A DNA stretch of 19,198 bases from CAYMFD01 sp964389475 (GTDB lineage Bacteria; Bacteroidota; Bacteroidia; Chitinophagales; Saprospiraceae): contig CAYMFD010000075.1 of assembly GCA_964389475.1 (NCBI GenBank), positions 1 to 19,198 on the forward strand, in the 5' to 3' direction. The notes beneath the pieces are model-generated. The model ran no database searches, was not told the DNA's origin, and saw only the letters and a list, made by a program, of their open reading frames with translations. The translations under genes were made by a program, and so were the position numbers. Shown here one piece after another: positions 15,298 through 19,198 of the stretch; the first letter of the stretch is position 1, and every line of letters starts with the position of its first letter.

Positions 15298-16619
15298 AGT
15301 TTTCCTACTTTTTGCAGGTTGGCGTAGATCTCTGTCATTTCCGCACCATGGGCCATCGTCTGGTCAAAGTTGCTGTTGTGCCAGTTCATCTCTATATGGG
15401 TGTCGCTTTGATTGCTTTTTATGAAAGCTTGGAAAAGATTAGTAATCGGCTGACCTGTCCGAGTGGCCTGGTGTATCATGCTGCTCTCCATGAACGCCAT
15501 GGGTAGCTCCAGCCAAGGATATGCCCGCTCTTGCTTAAAGTCATACATCTGGTAGGCGAACCCTGTCCCACAACGGAAGCCTAAGTGGCGATTGTAGCCC
15601 ATTGAGGAGTCCTGTTGCATGCCCAGTGCCGTCAATTGGTCTGGCGTCGTATCCCAAAACCACCGTAGACAGTGCTGACGTGACTTGCTGACTCTTTGTC
15701 CCATAACACGGGCTAATTTCTCTTTTTGCGTGGCCATCATCGCCTGATCTTTACCGGCGTCATAGCTAGGATGTAGACCCAGTTCATAACCTCTCGATAT
15801 GGCAGTATCAACAATGTTCTTGGCATCAGGATCGGTGACCTGATACCGATCGTCGTAGTAGGTCGTACCGCCAGCTAGCATATATAGCGTCTTACTGGTC
15901 CATCGGTCGGAGGTTTGAAACAGCCAGTCATAGACATTGTAAGGATCCTTGCTGCTGCCCGTTGCCTGCCGACTTAGGTGGGCTATGGTTTTTACTAGAT
16001 GCTTCGCACCTCTGCGATGGATGATGATGGCTGGTATATTGCGCAGTGCCTTAGTCCAGGGTTTGAAGCGATATAGGATGTCTATGTCGTGTGAGATGCT
16101 ATAAGTTGTATTTCTCTGGTGAACCCGCCCAGTTACCACCTCATAGAAGGCCTTTACCAGGTGATCTACTACAGGTACCTGTTCCCACCCATTTTTGATG
16201 AGAAAATGCTGACTCTCTTTTAGCCATCCAGACTTGTAGTTGTCCTCTGGCTTTGCAAAAACCTCCTCATATCGGCTGATCAAGAAAAAGATCGTTTCAA
16301 ACAGGTCGAATCGGAATGCTACATTATCGAATACTGGACCCTCCGCATGACCAATACCAATGCCAAGTAAACCCTTTTCGTTGTGAGTAAAGGTATTAGC
16401 AATGAGGGTTTTATGATCGATGTGGTCTCGCTTAAAGAATAGACCTAGGCTAGGTATATGGTACTCGCCTTTGATTAGCTGTCCATAGTATAGCACCATA
16501 TCACCCTTACTGCCAAGCGCAATGGTTACACCACTAGGCTTGAGTGGATGTCGATTGATAAAATCGATCGTGTAGGCCAGTCTAGGAGATAAGATATTTG
16601 TCCGTATAACTATCCGCAT
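15294..16619 (-). CDS. Polysaccharide-deacetylase-like protein (NodB-type fold)
   Basis: This 441-residue protein resembles the Bacteroidota polysaccharide deacetylase family with a long extra N-terminal domain. Residues 1-165 are that N-terminal part (GIGIGHAEGPVFDNVAFRFD, ISRYEEVF). The catalytic-like part has SISHDID (174-180), ELGLHPSYDA (279-288), DSSMGYNRHLGFRCGTGF (337-354), ELPMAFMESS (371-380) and NWHNSNFD (412-419). HDID, LHPS and WHN would provide the metal and catalytic residues in place of the classic CE4 TFDDG and H(S/T)xxH. No signal peptide is seen, so a cytoplasmic role on sugar precursors is possible. The start shares one base with the upstream stop (TAATG) and its end overlaps the GT4 start by four bases. 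Confidence 0.78.
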   Translation of the reverse strand: MRIVIRTNILSPRLAYTIDFINRHPLKPSGVTIALGSKGDMVLYYGQLIKGEYHIPSLGLFFKRDHIDHKTLIANTFTHNEKGLLGIGIGHAEGPVFDNVAFRFDLFETIFFLISRYEEVFAKPEDNYKSGWLKESQHFLIKNGWEQVPVVDHLVKAFYEVVTGRVHQRNTTYSISHDIDILYRFKPWTKALRNIPAIIIHRRGAKHLVKTIAHLSRQATGSSKDPYNVYDWLFQTSDRWTSKTLYMLAGGTTYYDDRYQVTDPDAKNIVDTAISRGYELGLHPSYDAGKDQAMMATQKEKLARVMGQRVSKSRQHCLRWFWDTTPDQLTALGMQQDSSMGYNRHLGFRCGTGFAYQMYDFKQERAYPWLELPMAFMESSMIHQATRTGQPITNLFQAFIKSNQSDTHIEMNWHNSNFDQTMAHGAEMTEIYANLQKVGKL

Positions 16620-17629
16620 TACCAGGCCTTTTTTCTCATCAACATAAACAGCAGATCATACCACCTGCTAGCCTTACTTACGATCGAGTAGGGTACACGA
16701 CTGCCGCCAAAGGCTCTATACACAGGTTCTACTTCTTGTATCATACTTCCTTCAAAATCAAAGGTGTCTACAACCTCAGAGGCCTCTTCGATGAGGTGGT
16801 CTACGAGTAACTGCACAGCACCTCGAGGGCTTTGCGACTTGTCTACACCTAGGAGTAATAGATAGGCTTTGTGCTGATCCCAAACGATGTGTCCGCCTGC
16901 TACTGTCTTTGCGCTTTTCTTATCCTTAACGAGCCAGGCAGCACCACATTTTTTGCGCAGCGTAGTCTCTATGATTTTCTTGGCTATTGATGGTGTTTGC
17001 TTCTGTTTTCGGTGATGGGTCGCATCGATTACGGGCAGTAATTCTTCAGGTTTTTGACAGGGTAGTAGATCGTAGTGCTGCTTGGCGAACTGTATGTCAT
17101 TTCTGACGCTAGACTTATACTTTAATCTTATGGTATCCAAGTCTTTAATACTGTCTATCTGATAAGTGTATTGTGTCGTTTGGCGAAAGCCTACATTATA
17201 AAACGGCAGCCAATTATCCAGCTCAGGCGTACATCTAAATCGATAGGCCGTAGCCTTGGGCAATTGATCGATTAGCCCATTGATGACTTTATGCTCGTGA
17301 CTGTAGCGTCGCTCTTGCTTGAGCAGATTGTCAGGGTAGAATATCACTGGCCCATTAAATGGTGTAAGGTCTGGACTAAGATAGAGCTCTTGCCCTGCTT
17401 TACGGATACTACGCATAGGCCAGTAGCCCCATACGCTGCCATCTCCATCTCTATATGTGAGGCTCGTCCACTTACCCGTACCACATACAAGGTCCAGCCA
17501 CCAGTCTTGGTAAAAGATAGGTAGTCTAGTCTCATCCTTCGTATACAGTCGATCTGCTTTCAAGTTTAGTGGCTTGCCGTTTATGGCGTAAAGGTACGGT
17601 GGCTTAATGGCACTTTCGGGTACTACCAA
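16619..17629 (-). CDS. GNAT/FemAB-like N-acyltransferase
   Basis: This 336-residue protein resembles the acetyltransferase-6/FemAB-like GNAT proteins found in exopolysaccharide loci. The most diagnostic part is the C-terminal core: AKTVAGGHIVWDQHKAYLLLLG, a helix RGAVQLLVDHLIEEA, then DTFDFEGSMIQEVEPVYRAFGG, which matches the FDFEGS...RFGG pattern of this family. The start is TTG at 17629. An in-frame stop lies eight codons upstream and there is no ATG or GTG between, so no conventional start exists; the next internal Met is at residue 72. It is the first gene of the (-) operon, divergent from dinB with 69 bases between. It likely acylates a nucleotide sugar or glycan; the substrate is unknown. 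Confidence 0.8.
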   Translation of the reverse strand: MVVPESAIKPPYLYAINGKPLNLKADRLYTKDETRLPIFYQDWWLDLVCGTGKWTSLTYRDGDGSVWGYWPMRSIRKAGQELYLSPDLTPFNGPVIFYPDNLLKQERRYSHEHKVINGLIDQLPKATAYRFRCTPELDNWLPFYNVGFRQTTQYTYQIDSIKDLDTIRLKYKSSVRNDIQFAKQHYDLLPCQKPEELLPVIDATHHRKQKQTPSIAKKIIETTLRKKCGAAWLVKDKKSAKTVAGGHIVWDQHKAYLLLLGVDKSQSPRGAVQLLVDHLIEEASEVVDTFDFEGSMIQEVEPVYRAFGGSRVPYSIVSKASRWYDLLFMLMRKKAW

Positions 17630-17698
17630 TCTGGAGACAAGTAAACAGTTTTAATCACATCCACTCAATGCCTGAATGCCTCCTACCTTTACACTCTG

Positions 17699-18766
17699 AT
17701 GAGCCGTAAGATTATACACATCGATATGGATGCCTTCTTTGCCTCTGTAGAGCAGCGAGATGACCCGGCGCTACGTGGTCGGCCAGTGGCAGTTGGTGGC
17801 AGTAGTAAGGGCGGTGTGGTGGCGGCAGCGAGTTATGAGGCTAGACGCTTTGGGGTGCACAGTGCCATGCCTTCTAGTATAGCTGCCCGCAAGTGCCCAG
17901 GACTGATATTCGTCAAGCACCGTTTCGAGGTGTATCGACAGGTTTCAGAACAGATTAAAGGGATCTTTAGGCAGTATACCGACTTGGTTGAGCCCTTGTC
18001 TCTTGACGAGGCATTTCTAGATGTGACAGAGAACAAGGTGGGGTGTGAATCTGCCGTCAAGATAGCTCGTGAGATTAGGACAAAAATCCTAGCGGAGACC
18101 GATCTTACGGCGAGTGCTGGAGTGAGTGTCAATAAGTTTTTAGCCAAGGTAGCGTCAGACATACACAAGCCCAATGGTCTTACCGTCATACTGCCAGAGG
18201 ACGTGCCTGTGTTTTTGCACGATTTGCCGATCAAGAAGTTCTTCGGCGTAGGGGCCAAAACAGCCGAAAAAATGCAGCGGATGGGCATAGATAAGGGCGG
18301 CGATCTACTGCCATATTCTAAGATAGAGCTAGCACAGCGCTTTGGTAAGTTCGGCATCTACCTCTACCATATAGCTCGCGGTATCGATGACCGCCCTGTC
18401 AAACCACATCGCATCCGCAAGTCCATATCCAATGAGCGAACCTACGTACCGCCTCTCAATGGTAGTCCAGTCGTACTAGCCACCTTGGACAAGCAGATAG
18501 AGCAGCTCCATAGATCATGCGTCACGCGGGGTATTAAGGGTCGTACGGTCAACCTCAAACTGCGCTATGATGACTTTACTACCTTAACTCGTAGCCATAC
18601 CTTACCATTAAGTACAAATGCTACCGAAGATATAGCTGCGGCTAGTCGAGACTTACTAGTTGATCTTGATATCGATAGGCCTATTCGACTTTTAGGCATT
18701 GGGTTGAGCAACCTAGACCGCAAGTCGCAGTGGATACAGCTAGAGATGGAGTTTGAGGAGGATTGA
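17699..18766 (+). CDS. dinB: DNA polymerase IV (Y-family translesion polymerase)
   Basis: This 355-residue protein is a full-length DinB-type polymerase for translesion synthesis. The N-terminal catalytic motif is IHIDMDAFFASVEQRD with Asp9 and steric-gate Phe13. SLDEAFLDV gives Asp103 and Glu104, at the same positions as in E. coli Pol IV. Also present are SYEARRFGVHSAMPSS, SAGVSVNKFLAKVASDIHKP, the helix-hairpin-helix FFGVGAKTAEKMQRMGI, KSISNERTY and a little-finger domain. The C-terminus IQLEMEFEED carries a QLxxxF variant of the beta-clamp-binding peptide. It is a stand-alone gene with a possible box TACCTTTA at 17684-17691. No LexA-like site is obvious to me. Confidence 0.95.
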   Translation: MSRKIIHIDMDAFFASVEQRDDPALRGRPVAVGGSSKGGVVAAASYEARRFGVHSAMPSSIAARKCPGLIFVKHRFEVYRQVSEQIKGIFRQYTDLVEPLSLDEAFLDVTENKVGCESAVKIAREIRTKILAETDLTASAGVSVNKFLAKVASDIHKPNGLTVILPEDVPVFLHDLPIKKFFGVGAKTAEKMQRMGIDKGGDLLPYSKIELAQRFGKFGIYLYHIARGIDDRPVKPHRIRKSISNERTYVPPLNGSPVVLATLDKQIEQLHRSCVTRGIKGRTVNLKLRYDDFTTLTRSHTLPLSTNATEDIAAASRDLLVDLDIDRPIRLLGIGLSNLDRKSQWIQLEMEFEED

Positions 18767-19198
18767 CCATTTTGTGTAGACTAGTCGCTGGGTATATTTC
18801 AAAATGCAGGTTATAGTTTCTTTCATAGTAGTACTTCATTTCGATGTACAGTAATTGGCAGAATTTATTGGCGGCCTTCAAGATGTGTCGCTCTACAGCA
18901 ATAGGCAAGCGGATGGCAAAATATGCGGCTTTTGCTAAGCAAAAAAAAATAAGACACTTCGAAGACCATCTAGATGGATCTCAAGTCAAGTGCAGTAAAT
19001 AGAATAGCAAAAGGAAAGCAATTTTGACTCAGTAGCGGACGGTACTGGCGCAGCCGTCCACCCTCGACACGGAGGTCTTGGTTCCTCTACTATCAGCTCG
19101 ACATTTAGTCGACCTGCTTCGCCTAAGGCGACCGTTTTGTCATCTTAGAGCGACTAGCTTTCCTGCCTGCCAAGCCGGCTTGCCGGGTAGGCGGGTTT
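18767..19198. other. 432-bp region without a convincing gene, rich in inverted repeats
   Basis: No supported gene is seen up to the window end. Short inverted repeats cluster here: ccatctagatgg (18966-18977, perfect palindrome), ggacgg/ccgtcc (19037-19042 and 19054-19059), tcgcct/aggcga (19119-19131, one-base loop), and a larger imperfect G/C-rich hairpin at 19162-19195. A run of nine A lies near 18941-18949. It may be a dispersed intergenic repeat or an uncharacterised structured RNA; no known RNA family is recognised. On the (-) strand, 18767-18960 is open and codon-like, but no start is convincing. Confidence 0.5.
19162..19195. repeat. Imperfect G/C-rich hairpin at window end
   Basis: Inner arms around aagccggctt pair for about seven of eight bases, and outer cctgcct pairs with aggcggg at six of seven after a small bulge. 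It is followed by TTT at the edge, so it might be a terminator for a neighbour outside the window. Confidence 0.4.

Noticed and set aside
17833..18357. 174-residue (-) strand ORF inside dinB
   Set aside because: It is antisense to intact polymerase motifs, has no recognisable domain and is a shadow frame.
19035..19198. tmRNA, RNase P RNA or tRNA
   Set aside because: Short stems are present, but I see no tRNA cloverleaf, no CCA end and no conserved core of those RNAs.

Overview
The window looks like chromosomal DNA of a Bacteroidota bacterium, most likely a Saprospiria/Lewinella-type lineage. The basis is two type IX secretion (T9SS) C-terminal sorting domains, MopE-type Cys/Asp repeats, TAnnTTTG-like promoter boxes, few Shine-Dalgarno sites, and Bacteroidota-type families (DUF6922/AbiEii, GxxExxY, AAA-DUF4143). 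The lineage is inferred from gene content, not from a marker gene.

Layout. (1) 1-2954: 3' part of a large T9SS-secreted protein. (2) 3052-8925 (+): a surface-polysaccharide gene set made of an initiating sugar transferase, UDP-GlcNAc 2-epimerase, mannose-1-phosphate guanylyltransferase and a GT4 glycosyltransferase. It is interrupted twice by accessory genes: a DUF6922/AbiEii toxin-antitoxin-like pair between the epimerase and ManC, and a GxxExxY nuclease-like gene between ManC and the GT4. (3) 9065-10198 (+): an AAA ATPase with a DUF4143 domain, behind two tandem palindromes and a promoter. (4) 13027-10258 (-): a T9SS-exported protein split into two in-frame ORFs by one TAA, followed by a small lipoprotein. 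(5) 13402-14112 (+): an outer-membrane beta-barrel-like protein. (6) 17629-14122 (-): a tightly overlapping three-gene operon of a FemAB/GNAT-like acyltransferase, a polysaccharide-deacetylase-like protein and a GT4 glycosyltransferase. (7) 17699-18766 (+): DNA polymerase IV. (8) 18767-19198: no convincing gene, but many short inverted repeats.

How the genes fit together. The epimerase would supply UDP-ManNAc and ManC GDP-mannose. The sugar transferase would load the first sugar-phosphate on undecaprenyl phosphate, and the GT4 enzymes would extend it. The (-) operon adds a third group of glycan-modifying functions. The accessory genes each sit beside their own repeat structure: a degenerate 8-bp tandem array before DUF6922/AbiEii, inverted 14-bp ends and approximately 50-bp repeats around GxxExxY, and twin palindromes before the ATPase.

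The best leads are the 734-bp GxxExxY unit with terminal inverted repeats fitted exactly between two polysaccharide genes, the single in-frame stop separating the signal peptide from the T9SS domain, the twin-palindrome operator of the ATPase, and an Asp-to-Asn change in the catalytic dyad of the sugar transferase.
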